A stretch of 55,375 bases of DNA, taken from NCBI GenBank assembly GCA_020718205.1, contig DYSN01000010.1, positions 1 to 55,375 on the forward strand. The letters are read 5' to 3'. The notes under the pieces were generated by a model. That model saw only the letters and a program-made list of their open reading frames with translations, was not told where the DNA came from and ran no database searches. This DNA comes from Draconibacterium orientale. GTDB lineage: Bacteria; Bacteroidota; Bacteroidia; Bacteroidales; UBA12170. The position numbers were made by a program, and so were the translations under genes. Shown here piece after piece: positions 9,204 through 19,036 of this stretch. Every line of letters begins with the position of its first letter. Positions within the stretch are counted from its first letter, which is position 1.

Positions 9204-12200
9204 ATGAATACATCCACTCAAAAGCTTAAAGTTTATAAGGCTTCGGCAGGAAGTGGAAAAACCACCATTCTGGCTTTGGAATATTTGAAGCTGGCCCTCA
9301 ATCAAAAAGAAGAAGGGCAGTTAAAATTTCCGTCTATTCTGGCTCTCACCTTCACCAACAGGGCAGCACAGGAAATGAAAGAAAGGATTCTGGATTATCT
9401 TTTAGAGATAATTCAAATGGATCAACAAAAGAAAATTCCTTTTTTTATCCCCATTTTGCTCAGTGAAATTCCCAGATATCAGTTTATAAGAAAAGAAAAA
9501 GGAGAATCAGAAGCCCTGGAAACTTTGAAGAAAGACGGGAAATTGCTTCACAAAAACATACTTCACAATTACTCAGATTATTCCGTTACAACCATCGACA
9601 GCTTCACCAACCGGCTTATTCGGGCCTTTAGCTTCGATTTGGGACTGAGTTTTAACTATCAGGTGGAATTGGATTCGGAAATTCTGCTTCGCGATTCCGT
9701 TACCGAGTTGCTGAGCCGTGTGAATCCCAATGGCGAAACTCTCACCACTGCCCTGTTAGCTTTTAGTAATCAGAAGATTAACAGCGAAAAAAACCGTAAA
9801 ATCGGGAGCGACCTGCGTTTTAGAGCCAAAGCTCTTTTGCGCGATGTGGCCGACGAATACCTGATTTATCTGCGCCAACTGGAATGGACTGAATTGCTCG
9901 ATTTGCCAAAAATATTAGACAAACAAGTGGAAGAGTACGAAGCAACTCTGGAAAAAATTAGCAAAGATTTCCATGATTATTGCGCCCAAAATGGCATTGA
10001 GCCGGGAATGATTTATCAGGGGAAAAACGGGCTTTTTGGCTATTTCAATAATATAATTAAAGACAAATCGAAAAAACCTGAGGGCAGCAATTATGCCAAA
10101 GCCACTATTTACGAAGGAAAATGGTTTACAGCAAAACCACAACAGCATATTAAAGCTATTGTGGAGCCTCATATAGAAACCCTAACTGCTTTTTATCAGA
10201 AAGCAGAGAAATATATTGATGAGAATTTTGGCTCTGTAAAGATTAAGAGCGAAATATCCAAAGGATTGTATCCGTATTTGGTGCTTATCGAGCTGGAAAA
10301 AATTCTGGAGCAGTTGAAATCGGAACAGGAACTGATTCATATTTCTGACTTTAACCGAATCATTGCCAAAGAAATAGCCAACGAGCCAGCCCCTTATATT
10401 TACGAAAGAATGGGGAATAAATATCAGCATTTTTTGCTCGACGAGTTTCAGGACACATCCGTAATTCAGTGGCATAACCTAATGCCTTTGGTGGAGAATT
10501 CGCTCGCCGGAAATAACGAGAATCTGGTAGTTGGCGATGCCAAACAGTCCATTTATCGTTGGCGCGGCGGCGATGTAGAGCAGTTTGCTCAATTTCCAAA
10601 ACTCACCACTCCCACCACCGATATTTTACTTCTCGAACGGGAAGCCACCTTGCTTAGATCGTTTAAAGAAACCCGTCTCAATTCCAATTTCAGGTCGGGA
10701 AAAAAGATAGTTGATTTCAATAACCTGCTTTTTCAATTTATTGTTGATGGCAATTATCTCCCTGAATCTCACAAATATGTGTATTCAGATATTTTGCAAA
10801 TTCCTAACAATCCCAAACATTTAGCTTCGCATGTGGAGGTTCACCAAATGAGCAAGGTGGACGAAGAAGAAGCCGAGGACAAGTCGGAAATGTATTATCA
10901 AAGGGTTTTCAGAATAATTCAAAATTGCTTAAGCGATGGTTATGATTTGAAAGATATAGTGGTTTTATCGCGCAAAAACAAGCAGTTGATAGAACTCGCA
11001 CATTGGTTATTCTCGCACCAGATTGATGTGGTTTCATCTGAAAGCCTTTATGCCGACTCATCGCCCATGGTTAGGTTTTTGGTAAGCTTTATCAATTTCA
11101 TTTATCAACCCCGGGAGCTGCTTTATCAATCGGAGATTATCAGATATTTATGGCAAAACGGATGGATAGAAGACCATGGGACTCCACTGCACGAGCTGCT
11201 CGCATCTACTGAACCCGATTTGGAGCTAAAACCTTTGTTTAAAGAGCTTGGAGTGGATTTAAACCTCACTCAAATGGCTCATCTGGAAGCCTATGAAGCA
11301 CTTGAAAACCTTTGCCGGACCTTTAGACTAAAGACAAATCACCCGCTGTTGCATTTTTTTCTGGAGGCTGCACTCAACTTCACTCAGGAAAAACATCAGA
11401 ATTTATACGAGTTCAATGCATGGTGGGAAGAGCATTATGCCAACTATTCGCTGGAAATGCCCAACGAATGGAACGCTGTAAGATTGATGTCATTCCACAA
11501 ATCGAAGGGACTTGAATTTCCGGTGGTGATAAATCTGTTTCCCCAGAGTTTTATGAAAGAAGAATCGTCGAAAAATGAGATATGGCTCGATCCCCAGCTC
11601 CCTGAATTTCCGCAGCTTAAAACCTTCCCATTCAAGATTTCGTCGCTCAAAGACACACCGCTGGAGCCCGCTAAAATATTGGAAGATGAGCTGAGAAAAC
11701 TCGACAACACCAATATTTTCTATGTGGCCCTGACCAGACCAAAACAACGATTGTATCTGATTGTGGATAAACCAAATCCAAATAGTAAATCAGAGGCTTT
11801 CCGCTATGATAAAATTCTGGATGAGTTCATCACGAGTCAAAATATGCTAAGCGCGGATGGAATTGTTCGTTTTGGTGATACGGATTCTGAAAAATCTCAA
11901 TCCGGCGACCATGACGTTGAAAAGCAGACTTCGGTTTATTTGGAACAACCGGAAAATACACTTTGGCGCGAAAATGTGCATCTGTCGCTAACAGAAACCC
12001 TTGAAAATGAACTTATTTTAGCTGAATGGGGAAAGAAAGTACATGCACTGATGGCCTTGGTCAATGGCCCGAACGAAATAGATTTTGCTATAAAAACTAT
12101 GGTTTATCAGGGGAGAGTTGGGTTAAACGAAGTGGATAAACTCAAGTCGATGGCACTGCAAATAATGGAGCATCCGCTGTTAAAAGATTATTACAATATG

Positions 12201-12452
12201 CCTGATCTAAATTATAACGAGCGCGAAATGGTAGAAGTAGTACAAGGAGTAGCACGGGTTTTCCGCCCCGATAAGATGGTGGAGCGTGAAGCTGAAACCG
12301 TGATTATTGACTATAAAACCGGGAAACCTAACCCCAAAAATGATCAACAGCTATTGCATTATTGCACCATGACTGAGAAATTCAGCCAAAAGAAAAGCTT
12401 GGGATATTTGGTGTATTTACATGACAATGTTGATGTTATTCGAGTTAAATAA
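9204..12452 (+). CDS. AddA-like UvrD-family helicase-nuclease
   Basis: This 1082-residue SF1A helicase has Walker A KASAGSGKTT (12-21), motif Ia ALTFTNRAAQEMKERI, Walker B DEFQDTS (D413, E414), VGDAKQSIYRWRGGD, SNFRSGK, SFHKSKGLEFPVV and YVALTRPKQRL in canonical order. A C-terminal PD-(D/E)XK nuclease block follows, with IDYKTGKP (D1036). This is the AddA architecture for RecBCD-like double-strand break end processing. The AddB partner usually sits next to addA, but it is absent: a DUF4831 gene precedes this one by 10 bp and a membrane-protein gene follows by 12 bp. AddB may lie elsewhere on the chromosome. Confidence 0.88.
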   Translation: MNTSTQKLKVYKASAGSGKTTILALEYLKLALNQKEEGQLKFPSILALTFTNRAAQEMKERILDYLLEIIQMDQQKKIPFFIPILLSEIPRYQFIRKEKGESEALETLKKDGKLLHKNILHNYSDYSVTTIDSFTNRLIRAFSFDLGLSFNYQVELDSEILLRDSVTELLSRVNPNGETLTTALLAFSNQKINSEKNRKIGSDLRFRAKALLRDVADEYLIYLRQLEWTELLDLPKILDKQVEEYEATLEKISKDFHDYCAQNGIEPGMIYQGKNGLFGYFNNIIKDKSKKPEGSNYAKATIYEGKWFTAKPQQHIKAIVEPHIETLTAFYQKAEKYIDENFGSVKIKSEISKGLYPYLVLIELEKILEQLKSEQELIHISDFNRIIAKEIANEPAPYIYERMGNKYQHFLLDEFQDTSVIQWHNLMPLVENSLAGNNENLVVGDAKQSIYRWRGGDVEQFAQFPKLTTPTTDILLLEREATLLRSFKETRLNSNFRSGKKIVDFNNLLFQFIVDGNYLPESHKYVYSDILQIPNNPKHLASHVEVHQMSKVDEEEAEDKSEMYYQRVFRIIQNCLSDGYDLKDIVVLSRKNKQLIELAHWLFSHQIDVVSSESLYADSSPMVRFLVSFINFIYQPRELLYQSEIIRYLWQNGWIEDHGTPLHELLASTEPDLELKPLFKELGVDLNLTQMAHLEAYEALENLCRTFRLKTNHPLLHFFLEAALNFTQEKHQNLYEFNAWWEEHYANYSLEMPNEWNAVRLMSFHKSKGLEFPVVINLFPQSFMKEESSKNEIWLDPQLPEFPQLKTFPFKISSLKDTPLEPAKILEDELRKLDNTNIFYVALTRPKQRLYLIVDKPNPNSKSEAFRYDKILDEFITSQNMLSADGIVRFGDTDSEKSQSGDHDVEKQTSVYLEQPENTLWRENVHLSLTETLENELILAEWGKKVHALMALVNGPNEIDFAIKTMVYQGRVGLNEVDKLKSMALQIMEHPLLKDYYNMPDLNYNEREMVEVVQGVARVFRPDKMVEREAETVIIDYKTGKPNPKNDQQLLHYCTMTEKFSQKKSLGYLVYLHDNVDVIRVK

Positions 12453-12464
12453 AATTACTTAATC

Positions 12465-14297
12465 ATGAAGAAAGAGGGAATCAAATCGCTTGTTGCAGTA
12501 TGGATTGTTATCATTGGAATGATAACCATAAACTCCTTTAATGTTCCGCACAAAGTATTTGCCTACGACAATTTTGGGTTTTATATGTATTTACCCAATC
12601 TGTTTATCTATCATGAGGTAGCTCCTACTGATATAGGATTTATTCAAAAGATAAATGAGCAATACGAACTAACTCCTACGCTTTATCAACTTTCAAAAAC
12701 CAATGAAAATGTGTGGGTTATCAGGTTTTTTAGCGGATTGTCTATACTGATTTTGCCGTTTTTTTTAATAGCCCATTTATTTACCCTTGTTTCTTCCTTT
12801 CCGGCCGATGGCTACTCAATGCCCTATTTCTGGGGTTTTTGGATGGCAGGAATTGTCTATGCAGCACTGGGACTCATTTTACTCCGAAAGGTACTTCGAC
12901 AATATCTGTCCGATATTTCTGTCGCTGTAACCCTTCTTTTGCTATACCTTGGAACAAATTTTTACTTTTTTTCGAGTCTTACCAACCCATCACCACATAT
13001 TTTTGTTTTTGCAGAATACAGTTTCCTGCTTTGGGTAACCATGAAATGGCATCAGAATCAGAAAGTTGTTTATGCAAGACTCATCGGGCTAACCATTGGA
13101 TTGATAACCATAACCCGATTAAGCGAAGTTATTTCGATGTTTATTCCTCTTTTGTGGGGCGTTCACGATGGTGAAAGTTTAAAAAACAAGTGGCTTCTCA
13201 TTAAAAATCATCGACTTCAACTGCTCCAACTGGTTTTGTTCGCATTTTTGGGTGGATTTCCACAGGTACTTTATTGGCTCATTGCCACTAAATCGGTCTG
13301 GTTCAATGCATACAATGACGAATCATCGCAATTGGTATTGAGTAAACCGGAGTTTATCAATGTGCTGTTTGGCTATAGAAAAGGATGGCTGATTTACTCA
13401 CCGCTCATGATTTTCAGCATCATAGGTTTTGTGGCACTGTATTTTAAAAGGCGTGATATATTCTGGCCCATTTTTCTTGTGTTTCTTATCAATCTGTATC
13501 TGATTGCCAGTTTTACAAGCTTAGTGAGCTATGGCTACCGTGCTTTTATTCAGTCATATGCCTATATGATTATCCCTTTTGGATTTTTGGTTCAATGGGT
13601 TATCTCCAAACGGAAATGGGTTTGGGTGGCAAGCGGAGTTATTGTAGCCGGTTTTATGTATGTAAACATATTACAAGCCAAGCAGATACTGGTAAATACC
13701 ATTCATGGTAGCCGAATGACGAAAGAGTATTATTGGGCAGTTTTTCTCAAAAAATATGCATCGGAGGAAGATAAAAAACTTCTTCTCATTGAACGATCGG
13801 AAACTTCGGAGGAAAAACTATCCAACGAGTCTGATTTTAAATCAAAAACAGAATTTCTTGAAAATTTCGAAAATCGCGGAAAATATAAATCAACACAGTT
13901 CGACAGTTTGAATGTGCATGAAGGAAAATATTCCTACCGAATTGATGAAACCATTGAATATGGACCAACTTTAGAATTGGTTTACAGTCAGGTGACTCAG
14001 GACTATTTTGCCTGGTTCAGGCCATCAGTTTATGTTTATCCGGAATATGATGTAACTGCCAACGATGTAATTTTCGTGTTTTCATTTGAACACAATGGCA
14101 AAAGCTATAAATACAAAGGTATTAAGCTTAAAGACCCCAAACTCAGCCTAAAAGCCAATCAATGGAACAAAATTGAAATGGATTTCCTATCCCCCGAGTT
14201 ACTTTCTCCTGATGACAAAATGAAATTTTACATTTGGAACAAAGGAAAACAAAGGCTACTAATCGACGATATGCAAATCATCAGCTTCACCCGGTGA
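12465..14297 (+). CDS. Multi-pass membrane protein with C-terminal soluble domain
   Basis: This 610-residue protein has about ten predicted membrane helices in residues 8-410, followed by a hydrophilic region of about 200 residues with aromatic-rich beta-type sequence. The N-terminal loop AYDNFGFYMYLPNLFIY and the general layout resemble uncharacterised Bacteroidota membrane proteins distantly related to GT-C (family 39-like) glycosyltransferases, with an acidic residue in the first large loop. I cannot confirm a catalytic site, so the function is open. The last 39 bp overlap the convergent xerD gene, so either this C-terminus or the XerD tail is unusually extended. Confidence 0.6.
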   Translation: MKKEGIKSLVAVWIVIIGMITINSFNVPHKVFAYDNFGFYMYLPNLFIYHEVAPTDIGFIQKINEQYELTPTLYQLSKTNENVWVIRFFSGLSILILPFFLIAHLFTLVSSFPADGYSMPYFWGFWMAGIVYAALGLILLRKVLRQYLSDISVAVTLLLLYLGTNFYFFSSLTNPSPHIFVFAEYSFLLWVTMKWHQNQKVVYARLIGLTIGLITITRLSEVISMFIPLLWGVHDGESLKNKWLLIKNHRLQLLQLVLFAFLGGFPQVLYWLIATKSVWFNAYNDESSQLVLSKPEFINVLFGYRKGWLIYSPLMIFSIIGFVALYFKRRDIFWPIFLVFLINLYLIASFTSLVSYGYRAFIQSYAYMIIPFGFLVQWVISKRKWVWVASGVIVAGFMYVNILQAKQILVNTIHGSRMTKEYYWAVFLKKYASEEDKKLLLIERSETSEEKLSNESDFKSKTEFLENFENRGKYKSTQFDSLNVHEGKYSYRIDETIEYGPTLELVYSQVTQDYFAWFRPSVYVYPEYDVTANDVIFVFSFEHNGKSYKYKGIKLKDPKLSLKANQWNKIEMDFLSPELLSPDDKMKFYIWNKGKQRLLIDDMQIISFTR

Positions 14298-15218
14298 GTT
14301 CTTTAACTTCCTGCTTTTACTTCTTGGATGGTATAATAGTACCTCACTTCGCAAATAGACTTTATCAAGATGAGAGTAAATCTCTGTGGTGATGATAGAT
14401 GCGTGTCCCAGCATTTCCTGCACAGCACGCAAATCGGCACCACCCTCTACCAAATGTGTGGCAAATGAATGGCGAAAGGTATGGGGGCTGATGGTTTTGT
14501 GGATACCTGCCCGTTGGGCCAAATCTTTTATAATGATAAAGACCATGGTTCGGGTTAGCTTTCTCCCCCTTCGATTTAGGAAAACATAGTCTTCGAATCC
14601 GCGTTTCACATCTACATGAGCCCGCACATGCTTTAAATAAAGGTTGATTTGTTTCAGGGCGTAGCTTCCAATAGGTATCAACCTCTCCTTGTCGCCTTTT
14701 CCAACGACCCTGATAAACTTGTCTTTGGCATATATATTACTGATTCTCAAATCAACAAGCTCACTAACGCGCAATCCGCAACTATAGAGCGTTTCGACAA
14801 TGGCCTTGTTTCGTTCGCCTTCAGCTTTGCTTCGGTCTATTTGGGCAATCATGGCATCAATCTCATCCAGTTCTAATGTAACCGGGAGTTTTCGTCCCAA
14901 TGTGGGTAAATCCAAAAGCTCTGTGGGATCGTTTTCGATAATATTTTCGAGTAATAGAAACCTGTAAAACGATTTTATTCCCGATATGATTCGGGCCTGA
15001 GAACGAGCATTAAGACCCACTTCGGCCAGCCAATGAATAAAGCTTTGCAAGTTCTTTTGGGTTAGTGCGGAAACAGGGACAGTAAAGCCCTTCATTTGCC
15101 AAAAGGAGATGAGTTTTTGCACGTCCCTTTCATAGGCCAGTCGGGTATTTGGCGACAATGATTTTTCGAGTTTCAGATAAATAAGAAAACTCTTGAGTAA
15201 AATCTGCGGGGCAGACAT
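14259..15218 (-). CDS. xerD: Tyrosine site-specific recombinase XerD
   Basis: This 319-residue recombinase has the full catalytic set: R150 (SCGLRVSEL), K174 (VGKGDKERL), H246 and R249 (HTFRHSFATHL), H272 (LGHASII) and nucleophile Y281 (EIYSHLD). An N-terminal SAM-like core-binding domain covers about 1-105. XerD with a partner resolves chromosome dimers at dif. It is the last gene of der-S4-xerD, starting on the base after the S4 gene's stop. Canonical XerD ends near HPRSK; here about 18 extra residues run on, creating a 39-bp convergent overlap with the membrane-protein gene. A mobile-element integrase is less likely given the housekeeping operon. Confidence 0.88.
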   Translation of the reverse strand: MSAPQILLKSFLIYLKLEKSLSPNTRLAYERDVQKLISFWQMKGFTVPVSALTQKNLQSFIHWLAEVGLNARSQARIISGIKSFYRFLLLENIIENDPTELLDLPTLGRKLPVTLELDEIDAMIAQIDRSKAEGERNKAIVETLYSCGLRVSELVDLRISNIYAKDKFIRVVGKGDKERLIPIGSYALKQINLYLKHVRAHVDVKRGFEDYVFLNRRGRKLTRTMVFIIIKDLAQRAGIHKTISPHTFRHSFATHLVEGGADLRAVQEMLGHASIITTEIYSHLDKVYLRSEVLLYHPRSKSRKLKNSPGEADDLHIVD

Positions 15219-15593
15219 TTACGATTCTTTTAATCTGTCAATATCACGGCGCTCTTTTTTGGTGGGGCGACCAGTTCCTCTGTCGCGGTGTTCCGTTTTC
15301 ATTTGGCGGATAAGCTCAACGCGCTCCATTTCTTCGGGCGGAGTAAGGTCGTTGTATTTTTCGACAGCCAAGCTGGCTTTCAGGCGATTTTTAGTAAGGT
15401 CTATCACTTCTATCACCTTGTTAACACCCGCTACTTTAAGCTCGATAATATCCCCTATTTTAACTTCACGGCTGGATTTCACAGCATTACCATCCATTTT
15501 AACTTTTCCGCCTTTACAGGCATCTGCAGCTAAAGTTCTGGTTTTGAATGCCCTGATAGCCCAGAGATATTTATCAATCCTAATGCCTTCCAT
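15219..15593 (-). CDS. S4-domain RNA-binding protein (HslR/Hsp15-like)
   Basis: This 124-residue protein begins with an S4 fold, RIDKYLWAIRAFKTRTLA (residues 4-21), followed by the second S4 strand region GKVKMDGNAVKSSREV. The C-terminal tail is basic (GTGRPTKKERRDIDRL). The family includes Hsp15, which binds stalled 50S subunits carrying peptidyl-tRNA. It lies between der and xerD with zero intergenic bases on both sides (TAA directly followed by ATG), so translation is probably coupled to Der, itself a 50S biogenesis factor. A ribosome-linked role is therefore plausible. Confidence 0.85.
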   Translation of the reverse strand: MEGIRIDKYLWAIRAFKTRTLAADACKGGKVKMDGNAVKSSREVKIGDIIELKVAGVNKVIEVIDLTKNRLKASLAVEKYNDLTPPEEMERVELIRQMKTEHRDRGTGRPTKKERRDIDRLKES

Positions 15594-16904
15594 TTATTTC
15601 TCTCTAAAAAACAATTTTATGGGGACCCCTGTAAAATTGAATTCTTTTCGTAATTTATTCTCTAAAAAGCGCGCATAGTTATCTTTAACCTCATTGGGCA
15701 GATTGCAGAAGAAAACAAAGCTGGGGTAATGGGTTTTGAGCTGCGTGATGTATTTAATTCTGATATAACGCTCACGACTGGCCTGCGGCGGCGGTGTTGC
15801 CTGAATAATAGGCAGAAGAATATCGTTCAGTTTACTGGTACTTATTTTTTGAGTACGGTTTTCAAAAACCTCGTGTATGGTTTCCAGGGTTTTGTGAATG
15901 CGTTGCTTGTTTAAAACAGAAGTAAAGATTATAGGAATATCAGTAAAAGGTGCTGTTTTCTTGCGGATGGCTTCGGCATACTCCAAATGTGTATTGTTAC
16001 CTTTGTCCACCAAATCCCACTTGTTTACCACTATCACAACCCCTTTATTGTTCCGCTCTATCACCCCCAGAATGTTCATATCCTGCGATTCCATACCAGT
16101 TTGAGCATCGATCATCAATATACAAACATCGCTACTTTCGATGGCTCTAAAAGAACGCATAACGCTATAGAATTCAATATTCTCGCTCACGTTTTTCTTT
16201 TTGCGGATTCCGGCTGTATCGACCAGTTTAAATTTAAAGCCAAAGCGGTTATATTCTGTATAAACAGAGTCCCGGGTAGTTCCGGCAACATTGGTCACAA
16301 TATTCCTGTCGTCGCCCAGCAGAGCATTCACTAAGCTGGATTTGCCTACATTTGGGCGTCCAACCACAGTAAACTTTGGAATAGACTCATCATTCGAGAG
16401 ATCAACTTCGGGTGAGAATTCTTTCACCACTACGTCGAGAAGTTCGCCAGTTCCAGCGCCATTCATGGCAGAAACACTATAAACTTCGCCAAGTCCAAGT
16501 GCGTAAAAATCATTACTTTGAGAGTAATATCCCATGTTATCAACCTTGTTCGAAACCAGAAATATTTTCTTATTGCTGCTTCGAAGCATATGCGACACAT
16601 CTTCGTCCAGCGGAGTAACACCATCTCGCACATCGACCATAAAGAGAATCACATCCGACTCGTCGATGGCCAGTTGAACCTGTTTGCGGATTTCCTCTTC
16701 AAAAACATCCTCGGATCCCACCACATATCCACCAGTATCAATAACCATAAAATCAAAACCATTCCAGTTGGAATAGCCATAATGACGGTCGCGGGTAACG
16801 CCGCTTGTCTCTTCCACAATGGCTTCACGAGTCTTGGTAAGTCGATTAAATAAAGTTGATTTGCCCACATTGGGTCTTCCTACAATTGCCAGATAATTTC
16901 CCAT
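15594..16904 (-). CDS. der: Ribosome biogenesis GTPase Der (EngA)
   Basis: The protein has 436 residues with two tandem GTPase domains, the first P-loop GRPNVGKST at 9-17 and the second GRPNVGKSS near 182. Both have DTGG/DTAG switch motifs and NKxD motifs (SNKVD, VNKWD), followed by a C-terminal KH-like domain ending in GVPIKLFFREK. Der assists late 50S assembly. An upstream in-frame ATG at 17057 would add 51 residues, but I chose the ATG at 16904 because it gives the standard MGNYLAIVGRPN start and family length. A TTTC-N21-TATTTTTG promoter candidate lies just upstream. It is the first gene of a gap-free der-S4-xerD operon. Confidence 0.95.
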   Translation of the reverse strand: MGNYLAIVGRPNVGKSTLFNRLTKTREAIVEETSGVTRDRHYGYSNWNGFDFMVIDTGGYVVGSEDVFEEEIRKQVQLAIDESDVILFMVDVRDGVTPLDEDVSHMLRSSNKKIFLVSNKVDNMGYYSQSNDFYALGLGEVYSVSAMNGAGTGELLDVVVKEFSPEVDLSNDESIPKFTVVGRPNVGKSSLVNALLGDDRNIVTNVAGTTRDSVYTEYNRFGFKFKLVDTAGIRKKKNVSENIEFYSVMRSFRAIESSDVCILMIDAQTGMESQDMNILGVIERNNKGVVIVVNKWDLVDKGNNTHLEYAEAIRKKTAPFTDIPIIFTSVLNKQRIHKTLETIHEVFENRTQKISTSKLNDILLPIIQATPPPQASRERYIRIKYITQLKTHYPSFVFFCNLPNEVKDNYARFLENKLRKEFNFTGVPIKLFFREK

Positions 16905-16922
16905 TCTATATATTTTCGGTTG

Positions 16923-16955
16923 CAAAAATAGCGAAATTAACAGAACGGGTTGAAA
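16923..16955 (-). promoter_or_regulatory. Bacteroidota-type promoter for der-S4-xerD
   Basis: On the minus strand TATTTTTG (16930-16923) matches TANNTTTG, with TTTC 21 nt upstream (16955-16952) near the TTTG -33 consensus. The start site would lie about 12 nt before the chosen der ATG, supporting that start over the upstream ATG at 17057. Confidence 0.45.
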
Positions 16956-17092
16956 ATTAACTGTGTAATTCGCAATTTTTTCACAAAAAGGACTAAATAT
17001 TTCCCCAAACCACTTAGATGATAAAGGCAAAATGTAGTTTACAACACTATATATCAATTACTTAGTAAAATATTAAAAAATTAAGCCGAATA

Positions 17093-17123
17093 TTTGTCTT
17101 TTTAAAAAAAACTACTACTTTTG
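17093..17123 (+). promoter_or_regulatory. Promoter of tRNA-Lys, Bacteroidota sigma consensus
   Basis: TTTG (17093-17096), a 19-nt spacer and TACTTTTG (17116-17123) match the TTTG-N19-21-TANNTTTG consensus exactly. The tRNA begins 18 nt later. This is the best promoter match in the window. Confidence 0.75.
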
Positions 17124-17141
17124 CACCCGCGTTTGAATAAC

Positions 17142-17214
17142 GATTCCGTAGCTCAGCAGGTAGAGCAACAGCCTTTTAAGTTGTGGGTCCTGGGTTCGAA
17201 TCCCAGCGGGATCA
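17142..17214 (+). tRNA. tRNA-Lys (anticodon TTT)
   Basis: The 73-nt cloverleaf folds fully by eye. The acceptor GATTCCG pairs with CGGGATC, with one T-G wobble. The D arm is GCTC...GAGC, the anticodon stem ACAGC/GTTGT encloses CTTTTAA with anticodon TTT, and the T arm is CTGGG/CCCAG around TTCGAAT. The discriminator is A and CCA is not encoded. A consensus promoter precedes it and an intrinsic terminator follows 12 nt later. No integration remnant was recognised at its 3' end, although accessory DNA follows. Confidence 0.97.
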
Positions 17215-17225
17215 CGTTAGATTTT

Positions 17226-17261
17226 AAATCCGTTTAGGTTTTTTCCTAAGCGGATTTTTTT
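17226..17261 (+). terminator. Intrinsic terminator of tRNA-Lys
   Basis: AAATCCGTTTAGG (17226-17238) pairs with CCTAAGCGGATTT (17245-17257) across a 6-nt loop, with one G-T wobble, and is followed by T residues to 17261. It sits 12 nt after the tRNA. Confidence 0.85.
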
Positions 17262-17536
17262 CAGCACGTTCCGTTCACATCGTTTTTCCCTGCTTTTTCT
17301 ATTTAAAAAACTTCCGGATAAATATTGCGGGAAGCACCATCCACAGCATTTTGTTTTGATTAACTTGTTAGGTAATGTCGCTTTAAAATGCTGATTATAT
17401 TAACATTAGAATCTACGAGTTGATGAATTAGCCCCTAATGTTGCCAAATAGAATAAAATCTTAAAATGACATAACTTTGTTTAATAAAAATTGTAGAAAT
17501 TTGATGTGGTTCGAGTAACAAAAATCAAAATTTTTA

Positions 17537-19036
17537 ATGATGACCAAAGAATAACTGATACGAAAACTGGAAGATATTGAATGGGAAGATTTTGAAGTAA
17601 AAGAAGCAAATTCTGAAATACCAAAGTCGGCCCGGGAAACCGTGTCTGCATTCTCCAACACCAATGGAGGTTGGCTTATATTTGGTATAAAACAAATCGG
17701 AAAACAATTTGAAATTATAGGAGTAAAGAATGCCGAAAAAATAGAGCAGAATTTTGTTACCAATATCAGAGGCGGGAAATTTAATGTAGTATTTTCGACC
17801 CGGCAAAGAAAATATTTGTTTGGCGAAAAAACTGTTTTAGCCTTTTATATTCCCGTTTCTGCAAAAAAACCCATTTATTACAATAGCCCTGTAAATACAT
17901 TTATTCGAAGGGGAAGTTCCGATATGCGTGCTACAAAAGAAGAAATTGACAGCATGTATAGAGACCGGACTTTTGGCACAAAAACATCCGAAACAGCACA
18001 GAATACTGATAGAAACTCGTTAAGCGACAACTCTTTGGACCGATATCGTGATTACATGTCGCGCTTCAATCCAGCTGCCGGTTATAACCGATTTAACGAA
18101 AATGAATTCTTAAGCAAGTTACGAATCATTGAAAATGGGGCATGTTCATTTGGAGGCTTGCTGATGTTTGGCAAGCGTGAAATTATAGAGAAATATTTCC
18201 CCGATTTTAGGATAGATTTAATTGAAATTCCAGGCACATCGTATAGCAACGCCCAATCTCGCTATACATTTCGGCTCGATGAACACGAAAATTTGTGGGA
18301 ATATTATTTTGAGTGCCTTAATCGGTTAAAAAACAAGGTGGATGTTACATTTATTCTCACTTCCGAAGGTTTTGGGCAAGAATTGTCCCCTGGTCTGGAA
18401 GCCATTAGAGAAGCATTAGTCAATATGCTCATGCATGCAGATTATTTTTCTCCGGCTAAATCGATGATTAGAGTCTTTAATAATCGAATCGAATTCTTCA
18501 ATCCCGGTGGTTTTCCTAAACCCATAGAAGAATTAAAAAATAAAGACTTATCAATATCACGCAATCCTATCATTACCAAGCTCTTTCGAATGGTCAAACT
18601 TTCGGGAAACATAGGTTCGGGTTTAGAAAAAATTGACACAAATTGGTTTGAATATAACAGGACAAGACCCATATATCAGCTTGAATTTGATTCAACCATT
18701 GTTCAGTTTAGACTTTCATAGGCCTATGAAGGATTTGATGGAGATACCTACAATGATTTAGAAAAAAACATAGTAAAAGACCCCGGAAGATACTCAAATT
18801 GGAACACTGATAGAGACACTGATAGGGACACCGACAAAGGTAATAGCTTTAATACCAATGAATTAAAAATTCTTCAAGAAATCAAAACAAACCCCAGAAT
18901 CTCTGCAGCAAAACTTGCAGTAATCGTTGGCATTAATGAGCGAAACATAAAAAAGAACCTTGAAAAACTTAAATACAAGAATAAGATAATCCGAATTGGC
19001 CCAGACCATGGAGGCTATTGGGAAGTAATATTTTAA
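17537..19036 (+). pseudogene. AlbA_2/Schlafen-like ATP-binding regulator, broken by two in-frame stops
   Basis: One continuous frame of about 500 codons runs from ATG 17537 (or 17540) to TAA 19034-19036, broken by TAA at 17552-17554 (sixth codon from 17537) and TAG at 18719-18721. Upstream of the first intact part the frame still encodes DIEWEDFEVKEA, the typical AlbA_2 start. The middle has AFSNTNGGWLIFGI and the GHKL-like region REALVNMLMHADY near 260 of the intact ORF. After the TAG, a winged-helix domain is legible (LKILQEIKTNPRISAAKLA to GGYWEVIF). A shortened product could begin at GTG 17642 and end at 18721, but it would lack both ends. Family members are putative DNA-binding regulators, often in mobile regions. 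Confidence 0.8.

Noticed and set aside
15193-16853. Several plus-strand frames across der, S4 and xerD
   Set aside because: They are shadows of well-supported minus-strand genes and have low-complexity, non-protein-like sequence.
16904-17057. Upstream ATG for der giving 487 residues
   Set aside because: The extra 51 residues are not Der-like and would overlap the promoter; ATG 16904 gives the standard 436-residue protein.
17142-17280. tRNA-Lys as an integration site with attL/attR
   Set aside because: No repeat of the tRNA 3' end was found downstream and no integrase is adjacent; the nearby XerD belongs to a housekeeping operon.
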